Below are positions 1 through 8,327 of a stretch of 41,845 bases of DNA, one piece after another; positions within the stretch are counted from its first letter, which is position 1, and every line of letters starts with the position of its first letter. The notes below the pieces were generated by a model. That model saw only the letters and a program-made list of their open reading frames with translations. It was not told where the DNA came from and ran no database searches. The stretch comes from Bacteroidota bacterium (GTDB lineage: Bacteria; Bacteroidota; Bacteroidia; Chitinophagales; UBA2359): assembly GCA_020630215.1 (NCBI GenBank), contig JAHDBT010000009.1:1-41845 (forward strand), read 5' to 3'. The position numbers were made by a program, and so were the translations under genes.

Positions 1-60
1 TAATAAGAAAAGAATAATCAAAGTGGTGGAGTTTATTTTTTCTCATTCACTAAGTGGTTT

Positions 61-128
61 GTCAACCAATTTATGATAAGTTCCGCATCATGTTTTATCG
101 GGTGTCAACTTATCATAATTAACTTGAC
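61..128. other. Long imperfect inverted repeat (hairpin)
   Basis: Two 22-base arms (61-82 and 107-128) are inverted copies with about 18 of 22 positions matching. The inner 12 bases (TTATGATAAGTT at 71-82 and AACTTATCATAA at 107-118) match perfectly around a 24-base loop. It could be the terminator of a gene left of the window or part of a small repeat element; there is no clean T-run, so the role is open. Confidence 0.6.
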
Positions 129-244
129 AGGCTACTAAGTAAAATGGCCCATTTTATTTGGCCACTTTCACCATCCCTAAGTAAATAAAGCGGCATGTTT
201 CTTTTTTCTAGGATTTTAGTTTACGGTCAAATTGCAGAGAAGTA

Positions 245-276
245 TTTGGAAACTAACATTTGATAACGTAAATTTG
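245..276 (+). promoter_or_regulatory. Bacteroidota-type promoter of the arginine decarboxylase gene
   Basis: TTTG at 245-248, a 20-base spacer, then TAAATTTG at 269-276. This matches the Bacteroidota primary sigma factor consensus (-33 TTTG, -7 TAnnTTTG). Transcription would begin near 283, giving a leader of about 60 bases before the ATG at 345. Confidence 0.65.
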
Positions 277-344
277 CCCGCTTTTTAAGTGACAGATAGA
301 GCGACTAAAAACAGAAACAATCACTACGAACTAAGTGCAGCAAA

Positions 345-1745
345 ATGACGAATCGTTACATTGATTTGGTGAATCAAACATTTGATTTTCCGCAAGAGGG
401 GTTTGAGGTAAAAGGAGGGTATTTATATTTTCACGATTTGCCCTTAAAAACGTTAATAGATACTTATGGCACACCATTTAAACTGAGCTATTTACCTAAA
501 ATTACTGCCCAAATTGAAAAAGCGAGAAACTGGTTTAAAACCGCAATGGCAGCCAATGATTATCAAGGGGAATACCATTATTGTTATTGTACTAAAAGCT
601 CTCATTTTAGGTATGTAATGGACGAAGTGCTTAAAAATAAGGTGCATATCGAAACGTCTTCGGCAATGGATATTGATTTGGTGGATAGATTGTTTGAGCA
701 GGGAAAAATTAACAAAACAACCATTATTATTAACAATGGTTTTAAGCCTATTTTATACACTAAAAAAATTAGCGCACTTATTAATGCAGGCTTTAAAAAT
801 GTAATGCCTGTTTTAGATAATGTAGAAGAACTAGAACAATACGAGCAGTTTACCAATGGCAGCACCTGCAAAATAGGCATTAGGGTAGCAACTGAAGAAG
901 AACCCAATTTTGAATTTTATACCTCTCGCCTAGGAATTCCTAGGGCTAAAGTACTTGATTTTTACCAAGAAAAAATTGCCAACAGCCCTAAGTTTCAGCT
1001 AAAAATGCTGCATTTTTTTGTAGACAAAGGCATTAAAGACAACATGTATTATTGGAACGAATTTAAAAAAGTGCTGAAGCTGTATTGCCAACTAAAAAAA
1101 GTATGTCCTAGTTTAAAAGCCATAAATATTGGCGGAGGTTTGCCCATTAAAAATTCGCTAGGTTTTGAGTACGACTATCCGTATATGATTAACGAAATTG
1201 TAAGTCAAATTAAAACCGCTTGCCAAGAAGAACAAATTGAAGAACCCGATATTTTTACCGAGTTTGGCAAATTTACCGTAGGAGAAAGTGGGGCGGTTAT
1301 TTTTTCGGTGCTAGGACAAAAACTGCAAAACGATGCCGAGTTATGGTACATGATAGACAACTCTATTATGAACACCCTACCCGATACTTGGGGCATTCAA
1401 GAACGGTTTTTACTACTGCCCATTAACCGATGGAACAACGAATACCGACGAGTAAATATAGGCGGCTTAACCTGCGATAATTCTGATTATTACAATGCCG
1501 AAGCACACATCAATCAATTATACCTACCCAAATACAACAACAACGATCCCGAACCACAATACATTGGTTTTTTCCATACTGGTGCTTATCAAGAAGCCTT
1601 ATGCGGATATGGAGGCATTCAGCATTGTTTAATTCCAATGCCCAAACATGTTTTAGTAGATAAAGATGCAAATGGAAACCTAAAACACTGGCTCAACTTT
1701 AAAGAACAAAAACTAGAAAATGTACTAGACTTACTAGGATATTAA
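345..1745 (+). CDS. speA: Arginine decarboxylase, PLP fold type III
   Basis: Decarboxylates arginine to agmatine, the first step of polyamine synthesis, in the cytoplasm. The 466-residue protein has the alanine-racemase-like PLP barrel and C-terminal beta domain of the Bacteroidota arginine decarboxylases annotated at about 460-467 residues. The PLP lysine is K84 in YCTKSSH, the phosphate-binding glycine loop is GGGLP at 263-267, the EFGKFTVGES motif lies at 306-315, and the active-site C377-D378 is in GGLTCDNSDYY. These proteins are shorter than the E. coli SpeA and closer in layout to carboxynorspermidine and diaminopimelate decarboxylases, so substrate rests on family resemblance. A promoter lies about 70 bases upstream. 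No other polyamine synthesis gene is adjacent, although a polyamine-type acetyltransferase lies at 37 kb. Confidence 0.85.
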   Translation: MTNRYIDLVNQTFDFPQEGFEVKGGYLYFHDLPLKTLIDTYGTPFKLSYLPKITAQIEKARNWFKTAMAANDYQGEYHYCYCTKSSHFRYVMDEVLKNKVHIETSSAMDIDLVDRLFEQGKINKTTIIINNGFKPILYTKKISALINAGFKNVMPVLDNVEELEQYEQFTNGSTCKIGIRVATEEEPNFEFYTSRLGIPRAKVLDFYQEKIANSPKFQLKMLHFFVDKGIKDNMYYWNEFKKVLKLYCQLKKVCPSLKAINIGGGLPIKNSLGFEYDYPYMINEIVSQIKTACQEEQIEEPDIFTEFGKFTVGESGAVIFSVLGQKLQNDAELWYMIDNSIMNTLPDTWGIQERFLLLPINRWNNEYRRVNIGGLTCDNSDYYNAEAHINQLYLPKYNNNDPEPQYIGFFHTGAYQEALCGYGGIQHCLIPMPKHVLVDKDANGNLKHWLNFKEQKLENVLDLLGY

Positions 1746-1771
1746 AAGTTGAGCGGGTGTTTTAGAAAGGG

Positions 1772-1846
1772 GAAAGTAGAAAGGTAAATGCTAGAAGAAA
1801 ACACACACAATAGTTTAAGTGTTCCTTGCTTTTACCTGCTACTTTC
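1772..1846. terminator. Possible bidirectional terminator between convergent genes
   Basis: An imperfect inverted repeat (1772-1791 and 1828-1846, core GAAAGTAG/CTACTTTC and GGTAAA/TTTACC) sits between the end of the decarboxylase gene and the end of the convergent lipoprotein gene. The loop is long (36 bases) and there is no strong T-run. The CTACTTTCTAC motif recurs at about 3334, so this may be a small dispersed repeat serving as a terminator. Confidence 0.4.
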
Positions 1847-1857
1847 TACAATGCTTT

Positions 1858-2439
1858 TTAATTGGTTCTAATCAACTCAAAAGTGCCATTATTAATCGCA
1901 ACAACTTGTTCATTGAGAGAGGTGTATTCGTATACTACGGCACTAAAGGTGCCTTTAATCGGTTCGCCAATTTCTCCGTATTCAGTAACGGCAATGGTAA
2001 CCTGTTTAATCGCCAAACCGCCAAACTCTTGTTGAGGCATTTGGTTAATATATACTCTAAAAAACTTATCATCTGTGGGGTATCCTGGATTGGCTATATC
2101 CTCTGGTTCGTTAAAAATAATAGTGCCTATTTCTTTACCCGGAAATTTCACTTCCATAGTAGCTACATCATCCTTCCAAGTAGCAATCATACGTAAATGT
2201 GTATAATCGCCATCGGCTTGATAACCCGCTTCCGAAGCATCGATATTAAAATTATTAAACTCAATTAATTTATTATTAAAATCGAGATTAGTAGAGCTAT
2301 TAAGTAAAAAACGAATCTTATTATCATTGTTTTCAATAACCTCTGGCGGGTCTACATCGGGATCTTTTTTGCACGCACTAAAGCTTAGTAAAACCGCTAG
2401 GAAAAATAAGAGTAAAGTATTAATTTTTAGATTTTGCAT
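1858..2439 (-). CDS. Putative lipoprotein, function unknown
   Basis: A 193-residue protein with a Lys-containing N-terminus, a hydrophobic stretch (about residues 8-20) and a lipobox ending SFSAC, so C23 is the predicted lipidated cysteine. The following KKDPDVDPPEV is charged and Pro-rich, a typical tether. The mature part looks like a beta-rich domain; its end (about 150-190) has the GEPIKGTFSAVV and INNGTFELIR segments seen in many small Bacteroidota lipoproteins of the form 'GTFSG ... I.nG.F.v.r'. No enzyme motif is visible. It converges on the arginine decarboxylase gene and has a 160-base upstream gap to the divergent membrane protein gene. It is probably anchored in the outer or inner membrane facing the periplasm. 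Confidence 0.75.
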   Translation of the reverse strand: MQNLKINTLLLFFLAVLLSFSACKKDPDVDPPEVIENNDNKIRFLLNSSTNLDFNNKLIEFNNFNIDASEAGYQADGDYTHLRMIATWKDDVATMEVKFPGKEIGTIIFNEPEDIANPGYPTDDKFFRVYINQMPQQEFGGLAIKQVTIAVTEYGEIGEPIKGTFSAVVYEYTSLNEQVVAINNGTFELIRTN

Positions 2440-2600
2440 GTTAATAAATTTAGTTGTGTATATTAATATGATTATTTTTTTATTTTAATTCATACCTGTA
2501 ATCGTTGCTGCGACTAAGGTAAAGAGTAAATTTGTCTTTTTTTAAGATTTTTTTACCGCCTTATCAGAACAAGCTATAAGTTTAGGTGTTTGTAAAGTAG

Positions 2601-3122
2601 GTGCTACCAAGCAAAATAAATCAGGATAAAAATTTTTCCTACCCAGTTTTCTTAAAGAAAAACGTATTTTTACCATTACTAGTTGCGCCAACAATCTTAC
2701 CAACAATGAGCAAAGCAGTTTTAACCTATGGGTTTATTAAAAGCATTACTCCTATAAAACAAGCTACAGCCGTTTTATTGGTAACAAGTGTAGCAATAAT
2801 TATAGCTAGTTTTATTAGTGCCAATCAAGAAATTGAATGGTTTTTAATGGTAACCGCATTAGGCTTTTACACCTGGATGAATGCTATCCTTAGCTTTTTT
2901 TGTCAAGAATTATGGATTAAGTACTTTTTAAAATCTATTGGACTTTTTATTATCCTGACTTTTCTATTAGGCTTATTGGCAAAATCATTGTCTACTACCT
3001 ACATATTTAACATCAGAGAGTATCAAATAATGTATGTTGCTACTTGCATTTTTTATATTTGCGCTTTATTAGTTGTTAACATCATTAGGCAAGTAGCAAG
3101 CCTAATGGGTATTGAAGTGTAA
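2601..3122 (+). CDS. Four-helix membrane protein, function unknown
   Basis: A 173-residue protein from a GTG start, with four predicted membrane segments at about residues 55-73, 80-100, 108-127 and 142-163. The start is uncertain: the first ATG in frame is at 2706 (MSKAVLTYGF), which would still keep all four segments and give 138 residues. Nothing in the loops suggests an enzyme or transporter family I recognise. It is divergently placed from the lipoprotein gene upstream and has about 270 bases of non-coding DNA downstream, so it is probably transcribed alone. Confidence 0.6.
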   Translation: MLPSKINQDKNFSYPVFLKKNVFLPLLVAPTILPTMSKAVLTYGFIKSITPIKQATAVLLVTSVAIIIASFISANQEIEWFLMVTALGFYTWMNAILSFFCQELWIKYFLKSIGLFIILTFLLGLLAKSLSTTYIFNIREYQIMYVATCIFYICALLVVNIIRQVASLMGIEV

Positions 3123-3395
3123 ATGATGGTTAATGGTTAAAAGTTGTTCTACGTTTTTACCTATTATCGTTAGCCTAAAACCTTTAACCCAAAACCAAAT
3201 AAACCTACTCAGCAGTAAGTATAAAGACTACTCGCTATGCTCGTTTTGCTAAATAACTGATTAGGCAATACTAAAAAACACGGAGGAAACAGTTGAAGCA
3301 AAGCCTCCTTATACCCAAAGCAAAGCATACGTTCTACTTTCTACTACTATTTAGCAATTGCTGAATAGTAAATTATTAATCAAAAATACGACCAA

Positions 3396-4064
3396 ATGGC
3401 CAATAATTATCCTTTTATTCCTTACAAAAGAGCTTATATAACAGGGGAGGAAATGTTATCTAAAAGCCAAGCTTATTATCAGTGGATGGATGAGCGTCGG
3501 ACTGTGCGTGATTTTTCGAGCGAGCCAGTACCAAGGGAGGTTATCGAAAATATTATTATGACGGCCTCCACAGCTCCATCTGGTGCACACAAACAGCCTT
3601 GGACCTTTTGTGTAATTAGCAGCGCCGAATTAAAAACGCAAATACGAGCAGCTGCCGAAAAGGAAGAACGCATTAGTTATGGCGGGCGCATGAGCGACGA
3701 ATGGCTAGAAGATTTAGCTCCTATAGGAACAGATTGGCAAAAACCTTTTATAGAAATTGCACCTTGGATAATTGTTGTGTTTAAACGTTCTTACGAATTG
3801 GTAAACGGAAAAAAAAGAAAAAACTACTACGTGTCCGAATCGGTAGGTTTAGCAGCAGGCTTTTTATTAGCAGCCATACATCATGCCGGTTTAGTTGCCC
3901 TTACACATACGCCTAGCCCCATGAATTTTTTATGCAAGATTTTAAACCGTCCAGCTAACGAAAAACCCATTTTGTTAATTCCCGTAGGATATCCAGCCGA
4001 GGATGCTACTGTACCAGACCTCGCTAGAAAAACAAAGGACAAAGTGATGGTTTTTTATGAGTAA
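3396..4064 (+). CDS. Iodotyrosine deiodinase-like flavoprotein (nitroreductase superfamily)
   Basis: A 222-residue FMN protein of the nitroreductase fold. RRTVR (34-38) is the FMN-phosphate-binding segment and PSGAH (61-65) the flavin loop. The whole length follows mammalian iodotyrosine deiodinase (IYD), including the GKKRKNYY segment (138-145), GYPAEDATVPDL (198-209) and the terminal K-D-K-V-M-V. The three residues that hold the zwitterion of iodotyrosine in IYD are present with the right spacing: E91, Y95 and K116. A reductive dehalogenase acting on halotyrosines is therefore plausible; a Haliscomenobacter homologue is known to have this activity. The mammalian membrane anchor is absent, so it is cytosolic. 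It stands alone, with 143 bases to truA. Confidence 0.85.
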   Translation: MANNYPFIPYKRAYITGEEMLSKSQAYYQWMDERRTVRDFSSEPVPREVIENIIMTASTAPSGAHKQPWTFCVISSAELKTQIRAAAEKEERISYGGRMSDEWLEDLAPIGTDWQKPFIEIAPWIIVVFKRSYELVNGKKRKNYYVSESVGLAAGFLLAAIHHAGLVALTHTPSPMNFLCKILNRPANEKPILLIPVGYPAEDATVPDLARKTKDKVMVFYE

Positions 4065-4137
4065 AATTGGTGATGGTATTGGGTAAGTAGTTTCGTTGTA
4101 TTGTTTCAACGTATTTTTTAAAAAAAACAATTAAGCA

Positions 4138-4187
4138 ATTACAGCAATAAAACTATTCAACGATTACAACAATAAAACCATTCCGCA
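4138..4187. repeat. Two degenerate 25-base direct repeats upstream of truA
   Basis: Units at 4138-4162 and 4163-4187 both begin ATTACARCAATAAAAC and agree at about 20 of 25 positions. A partial third unit (ATTAAAACAATT) follows. They occupy the A-rich leader just before the truA start codon; a role is not evident. Confidence 0.5.
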
Positions 4188-4207
4188 ATTAAAACAATTC
4201 CTTCTAA

Positions 4208-5017
4208 ATGCGCTACTTTTTTCACATAGGATACAATGGAAGTCGTTATCATGGTTGGCAACGTCAGCCTACGGTAATGAGTGTGCAGGAGGTGATAGAA
4301 ACCCAAATGCAGCAATTTTTTAAAATCCCTATCACCATATACGGCTGCGGACGCACAGATGCTAAAGTACATGCAAGCCAATTCTTTTTTCATTGGGATG
4401 CGGTAGAACCCTACGATTTCGACCTCAAATTTCGCCTCAATAAAATGCTTCCTCCCGATATTGCCGTTTTCGATATTTTTCCTTTAGAAAAAATATTAAG
4501 TGCTAGATTTGATGCCATCGAACGTACTTACGATTATTTTATTCATACCCATAAAAATCCTTTTCTTACACAAGTAAGCTCCTTGTATTCGATGGCAAAT
4601 TTACGGATGGATAAAATGCAAGCCGCCGCACAACTATTAACACAATACCACGATTTTAGGGCTTTTTGTAAAGTGCCAGATAAACACAATACCACAATTT
4701 GTAAAATAAAAACCGCCCAAGTATTTACCAGCCCCAATAATGAAAAAATTAGATTTCAAATTATTGCCAATCGCTACTTGCGAGGCATGATTAGAATTAT
4801 TATGCACCGGCTTTTAGCCGTTGGCAAAGAGGAATGCAGCCTTCAGGAGTTTGAAGCGTATTTAATTAGCAAGCAATCGCCGCCTATAAAACAAGCACAT
4901 CCACAGGGTTTGTTTTTGTCTAAGGTTGTTTACCCATCTTTAGACTGCCCCCCTAGAGATAGTTTTACGGCGATGCACCAAAATCAACAAGCCAATAACT
5001 GGATTTTAGTGAATTAA
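4208..5017 (+). CDS. truA: tRNA pseudouridine(38-40) synthase TruA
   Basis: Converts uridines 38-40 of the tRNA anticodon stem to pseudouridine. The 269-residue length is typical. The catalytic aspartate is D51 in GRTDAKVHA (48-56). The N-terminal YNGSRYHGWQRQP (9-21) and the later NRYLRGMIR segment are standard TruA signatures. The start ATG at 4208 is supported because the family begins directly with a R-Y-x-x-x-I-x-Y-x-G-x-x-Y-x-G-W-Q pattern. The C-terminal tail (about 245-269) is family-variable. The next gene begins about 100 bases later on the same strand and could be co-transcribed. Confidence 0.95.
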   Translation: MRYFFHIGYNGSRYHGWQRQPTVMSVQEVIETQMQQFFKIPITIYGCGRTDAKVHASQFFFHWDAVEPYDFDLKFRLNKMLPPDIAVFDIFPLEKILSARFDAIERTYDYFIHTHKNPFLTQVSSLYSMANLRMDKMQAAAQLLTQYHDFRAFCKVPDKHNTTICKIKTAQVFTSPNNEKIRFQIIANRYLRGMIRIIMHRLLAVGKEECSLQEFEAYLISKQSPPIKQAHPQGLFLSKVVYPSLDCPPRDSFTAMHQNQQANNWILVN

Positions 5018-5114
5018 TAACTCCTGTTTGCGGTTGAGTTTAGGAGACCTGTTAAATAAGTTAACCTTAGTTACTTGTCTTGCGCTTATTTCTAAAATAG
5101 AAAAACAAAAAACA

Positions 5115-5702
5115 ATGACGACCAAAGACGCACTTATTAAATTTTATCATTTTAATCGCCTCAATTTTACAGAGGATTTAAAATCGCATTGTGTACGGGT
5201 ATACATTGGCTGTATACTAGCACCCGTGCCTAATATTCAGGCCCGCAAAAAGTATTTGCAGTTCCACGATTTACACCACATTTTAGCAGGCTATGGCATT
5301 GATAGGGTAGGAGAGAGCGAAATTAGTGCATGGGAATTGGGTTCCCGAAGTTGTCGGAAACCCATTATTGCAATTATGAATTTATTTGCCTTATCTACGG
5401 GGTTTATCCTAGAACCTCGCAGGGTAATTGCCGCCTTTTATAGAGGATGCCGCAGCAAAAATTTATACTACTTATCAGACATTATGACTCCCGAAAAGGT
5501 ACAAGCATTAGACCTCGAAAAAATCCGTGCCAGCCATGTAGAAATTAAAGAGACCATTAGTTACAAAAAATTGCGGCAAATAGAGTTTGTTGGTTATGTA
5601 CTTATTTCTTTGGTTATTCACGTATTGATGCTAGTAGCAGGCAAGTTTATGCTAACCGCAGAATGGCTCCTCCATAAAGTTAGAAGCCCGAAGCAGCATT
5701 AA
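5115..5702 (+). CDS. COQ4-like protein with HDxxH-x11-E motif and C-terminal membrane helix
   Basis: A 195-residue protein (ATG at 5115) not previously familiar to me by name. It contains HDLHH followed by exactly 11 residues and a glutamate (H51, D52, H55, E67), which is the zinc-ligand motif HDxxH-x11-E of COQ4, a protein of ubiquinone synthesis. Bacteria of this phylum generally use menaquinone, so a quinone or lipid role is inference only. A predicted membrane helix lies at about residues 158-179 near the C-terminus. The frame is open upstream to a TTG at 5028, but that 29-residue extension looks non-coding; the ATG is preferred. It lies about 100 bases after truA. Confidence 0.65.
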   Translation: MTTKDALIKFYHFNRLNFTEDLKSHCVRVYIGCILAPVPNIQARKKYLQFHDLHHILAGYGIDRVGESEISAWELGSRSCRKPIIAIMNLFALSTGFILEPRRVIAAFYRGCRSKNLYYLSDIMTPEKVQALDLEKIRASHVEIKETISYKKLRQIEFVGYVLISLVIHVLMLVAGKFMLTAEWLLHKVRSPKQH

Positions 5703-5757
5703 ATTTTAGCAAAAAAAGCATAAATGGATTAGATGAACAGTACAGCTATTGCGCTAA

Positions 5758-5997
5758 TTATTGGCAATTATAAGTAGTGGTAGTAACCGTACTGCCTACC
5801 GTATTGCTAGAGGTATCGCCATCAACATCGTCTAAGTCGGTACCACAAAGTTCGCCTAGGTCGGTAGTTGTTGAGCTAGGACTACCGCCGCTAACAACTG
5901 TTGTAACCGTTAATTCACATTGTTTGCATTTTTCGCAAGCAGTAAAACCCAAACTCATTGTTAATAATGCCGTTGCTAATAATAATAATTGTTTCAT
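5758..5997 (-). CDS. Small Cys- and Thr-rich lipoprotein
   Basis: A 79-residue precursor with a 20-residue signal peptide and lipobox GFTAC, lipidated at C21. The mature peptide begins CEKCKQC, with further cysteines at C51 and C78, and a Thr/Ser/Gly/Asp-rich remainder. The CxxCxxC cluster at the lipidated end could bind a metal or make disulphides; only the sequence pattern supports this. A promoter on the same strand lies at 6072-6104. The gene is convergent with the COQ4-like gene. Confidence 0.7.
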   Translation of the reverse strand: MKQLLLLATALLTMSLGFTACEKCKQCELTVTTVVSGGSPSSTTTDLGELCGTDLDDVDGDTSSNTVGSTVTTTTYNCQ

Positions 5998-6071
5998 TAT
6001 GTTATTGATTTAGGGACGGAGAATAAATAAGTGTCCCTTAGTGTTGATTAAATACGATTTTTGTTTGCTAC

Positions 6072-6104
6072 CAAAAGTACTATAAAAATAACAATTGCCC
6101 AAAA
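6072..6104 (-). promoter_or_regulatory. Bacteroidota-type promoter of the small lipoprotein gene
   Basis: Read on the minus strand: TTTTG (6100-6104), a 20-base spacer, then TACTTTTG (6072-6079), matching -33 TTTG and -7 TAnnTTTG. The leader before the ATG at 5997 would be about 65-70 bases. Confidence 0.55.
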
Positions 6105-6180
6105 TAATGTTTGTAGAAATGTATTTTATTAAAAATGTTAGGCTTCCAAAAAACAAGCCATAATTTGTAATGGAAATGCG

Positions 6181-6188
6181 TATCTTTG
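6181..6188 (+). promoter_or_regulatory. Putative -7 element of the mrp gene
   Basis: TATCTTTG followed by CA fits the Bacteroidota -7 consensus TAnnTTTG. A TTTG occurs only 13 bases upstream (6164-6167), closer than usual, so the -33 element is weak. It lies 62 bases before the mrp ATG. Confidence 0.5.
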
Positions 6189-6250
6189 CAAAATTAGGCA
6201 ATCGCCATTAGTGTAAAACACTGTTTAGCCATTTTTCAATTCAACCAAAT

Positions 6251-7351
6251 ATGTCCATAAAAAAATCTGATGTACTTAATGCATTAAGTTATGTAAACGA
6301 CCCCGATCTAGGAAAAGATCTGGTTACCTTAAACATGATTGATAATATTGTAATAGCAGATAAAAAGGTAAGTTTTACTGTTATTCTTACTACGCCTGCT
6401 TGCCCAATGAAAGACCAAATAAAAAATGCCTGTATCAATGCAATTCGCCACTTTATTGATAAGGAAGCCGAAATAGAAATAGAGATGACCGCCCAGGTTA
6501 CCAGCCGCCGTAAAGACGAAGGAAAAGTGATGCCGCAGGTTAAAAATATTATTGCAGTAGCTTCGGGTAAAGGAGGAGTTGGTAAATCTACGGTTGCGGT
6601 TAACCTCGCACTAGGGCTTGCCCAACAAGGCGCAAAAGTAGGTATTATTGATGCCGATATTTATGGACCCTCTATTCCTATTATGTTCGATTTGCAAGGG
6701 CAACGACCGCAGGTAGGTAACTTTGATGGACAGCAAAAAATTATTCCGATTGAAAAACATGGTGTTAAAACCTTATCTATTGGTTTTTTAACCGACGAAA
6801 GCCAAGCTGTTGTATGGCGTGGGCCAATGGCTTCTTCGGCATTGCGGCAGTTTATAACCGATGCCGCTTGGGGAGAACTCGATTATATGGTTATCGACCT
6901 TCCACCAGGTACAGGCGATATACACCTAACATTAGTACAACTCGTACCTGTTACTGCTGCTATTGTTGTTACAACTCCGCAAGAAGTAGCAAAGGCAGAT
7001 GTGGTAAAAGCAATTGGGATGTTTAACATGCCGCAAATTAACGTGCCTATACTCGGCATCGTAGAAAACATGTCGTACTTTACACCACCCGAATTACCCG
7101 ATAATAAATACTATTTATTTGGAAAAGATGGGGGGCTAAAACTGGCGCAAGAATACCAATTGCCTTTACTAGCTCAAATTCCTATTGTAGAAAAAATTAG
7201 AGCAGGAGGGGATGACGGAAAAGCTGCGGTATTACAAACCGATAGCCCAATTTCTAAAGCCTTTGTAAATCTAGCAGAAGAAGTTGCTAGACAGGTAGCG
7301 ATGAGAAATGCTAATTTGTCTGCCAGTCAAATTGTAAAAATGAATGTTTAA
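6251..7351 (+). CDS. apbC: Mrp/ApbC/NBP35-type P-loop Fe-S cluster carrier ATPase
   Basis: A 366-residue cytosolic ATPase that binds and transfers Fe-S clusters. An N-terminal MIP18/DUF59 domain (about 1-85) is followed by a deviant Walker A GKGGVGKST (106-114) and the ParA/MinD-like fold; DADIYGPS (134-141) and the later DLPPGTGD are diagnostic. After ENMSYF, where many homologues carry a CxxC pair that holds the cluster, this protein reads TPPELPDNKYYLFG and has no CxxC. That variant appears characteristic of Bacteroidota Mrp proteins, so it is probably not a defect. It is convergent with an A-type Fe-S carrier gene, and a perfect hairpin terminator lies between them. Confidence 0.92.
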   Translation: MSIKKSDVLNALSYVNDPDLGKDLVTLNMIDNIVIADKKVSFTVILTTPACPMKDQIKNACINAIRHFIDKEAEIEIEMTAQVTSRRKDEGKVMPQVKNIIAVASGKGGVGKSTVAVNLALGLAQQGAKVGIIDADIYGPSIPIMFDLQGQRPQVGNFDGQQKIIPIEKHGVKTLSIGFLTDESQAVVWRGPMASSALRQFITDAAWGELDYMVIDLPPGTGDIHLTLVQLVPVTAAIVVTTPQEVAKADVVKAIGMFNMPQINVPILGIVENMSYFTPPELPDNKYYLFGKDGGLKLAQEYQLPLLAQIPIVEKIRAGGDDGKAAVLQTDSPISKAFVNLAEEVARQVAMRNANLSASQIVKMNV

Positions 7352-7358
7352 AATTTAC

Positions 7359-7399
7359 AAACTGGACTTTGGAAAATAGGTTTTTCCAAAGTCCAGTTT
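7359..7399. terminator. Bidirectional hairpin terminator
   Basis: A perfect 18-bp stem (7359-7376 with 7382-7399, AAACTGGACTTTGGAAAA and its complement) with a 5-base loop starts 8 bases after the mrp stop codon. T-rich sequence lies on the minus-strand side. It can serve both mrp and the convergent iscA-type gene. Confidence 0.8.
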
Positions 7400-7537
7400 A
7401 TAATTAAGGAAAGTATTATTTTTCAAAAGTTTATCAAAATACTACATGTAAAGTATTTGACACTCTAAAACGGCGAAGCGAAGCGTAGCCGTCTAAATAC
7501 CATATACTAAGTACCAAGTACCCTGTACTAATAACCT

Positions 7538-7897
7538 CTAAGCAGAAAACGAACTGCCACAGCCACAAGTAGAATCGGCATTAGGATTATTAAATACAAA
7601 ACCACGGTTATTTAAACCGCTTACATAGTCAACTTCCATACCTAAAAGGTACATACCATGTGCTTTATTCATAATCACCTTAAGTCCTTCTACATCAAAC
7701 ACCTCATCTGCTTCCGTTTGTTTGTCGAAACCTAAAATATACGATAAGCCAGAACAGCCTCCCCCTTTCACGCCTATTCGTAGGGCGTGTGTGTCGGTAA
7801 TTTCTTTCTCGTACACTAGGTTTTTTAGTTCTTTAATAGCACCTTCGGTAAACTTAATGGGTGCAACGTCAAAAATGGTTGTTTTAAATTCACTCAT
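7538..7897 (-). CDS. HesB/IscA-type iron-sulfur cluster assembly protein
   Basis: A 119-residue A-type Fe-S carrier. The three conserved cysteines are present: C48 in KGGGCSGLSY and C111, C113 in the C-terminal STCGCGSSFS. It accepts clusters and passes them to apo-proteins in the cytoplasm. Which paralogue it is (IscA, ErpA or SufA) cannot be told from sequence alone. No iscS, iscU or suf gene adjoins it, but it is convergent with the Mrp Fe-S carrier gene, which is a functional match. The short 10-residue N-terminal extension before the core domain is common in this phylum. Confidence 0.92.
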   Translation of the reverse strand: MSEFKTTIFDVAPIKFTEGAIKELKNLVYEKEITDTHALRIGVKGGGCSGLSYILGFDKQTEADEVFDVEGLKVIMNKAHGMYLLGMEVDYVSGLNNRGFVFNNPNADSTCGCGSSFSA

Positions 7898-8327
7898 AAT
7901 TAAGAGGATTTGTTTATTTTTCTTTTATTTCCTACAATAATACACTTAATAAGGGCATAATGTTGTCGGATCACTAACATTGGTCAAAAATAATAAACAA
8001 TTTCCGGTTTTAATTAGTTCCCTGTAAAAAAAGAATATGCCTTTGAATAAATTTAATGAGGCATACATGCAGTCAACCAAATATTTACTACCTCTATAAA
8101 TGAATGTTAAGAATATGGCATAAGTAGGGCAAGTACAGCAAAACGAAGACCTGTTTATTTAGCTTGTAAAAGTTTGGGCTACTTTATTTATCAGTAGGCG
8201 AAGCGAAGCAGAACCATTTAAATAGGAAGTGCCTGCTGCTCACACTACTAAAAAAGGCCAAAACTATTTCAGTAAATAGGTCTAAATTAACGGTGCTTTA
8301 CCTTAAACCAAGTAGAGGCGTTGGCTG
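7898..8327. other. 430-bp non-coding stretch with a weak inverted repeat
   Basis: No convincing reading frame. GACCTGTTTATTTA near 8147 and its approximate complement near 8268-8281 bound about 135 bases and could be the ends of a degenerate repeat element. Inside lies GGCGAAGCGAAGC (about 8198), a motif also present at about 7475, so it is dispersed in this genome. Confidence 0.35.

Noticed and set aside
1819-2196. Plus-strand open frame of 125 codons
   Set aside because: It lies antisense to the lipoprotein gene, which has a clear signal peptide and lipobox; the plus frame has no family resemblance.
5028-5114. Upstream TTG-start extension of the COQ4-like gene
   Set aside because: The 29 extra residues look unlike a signal peptide or conserved domain and precede a normal ATG in good context.
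7030-7150. Loss of the CxxC in Mrp as a sign of a broken gene
   Set aside because: The frame is intact, all ATPase motifs are present, and the TPPELP replacement looks like the normal form in this phylum.
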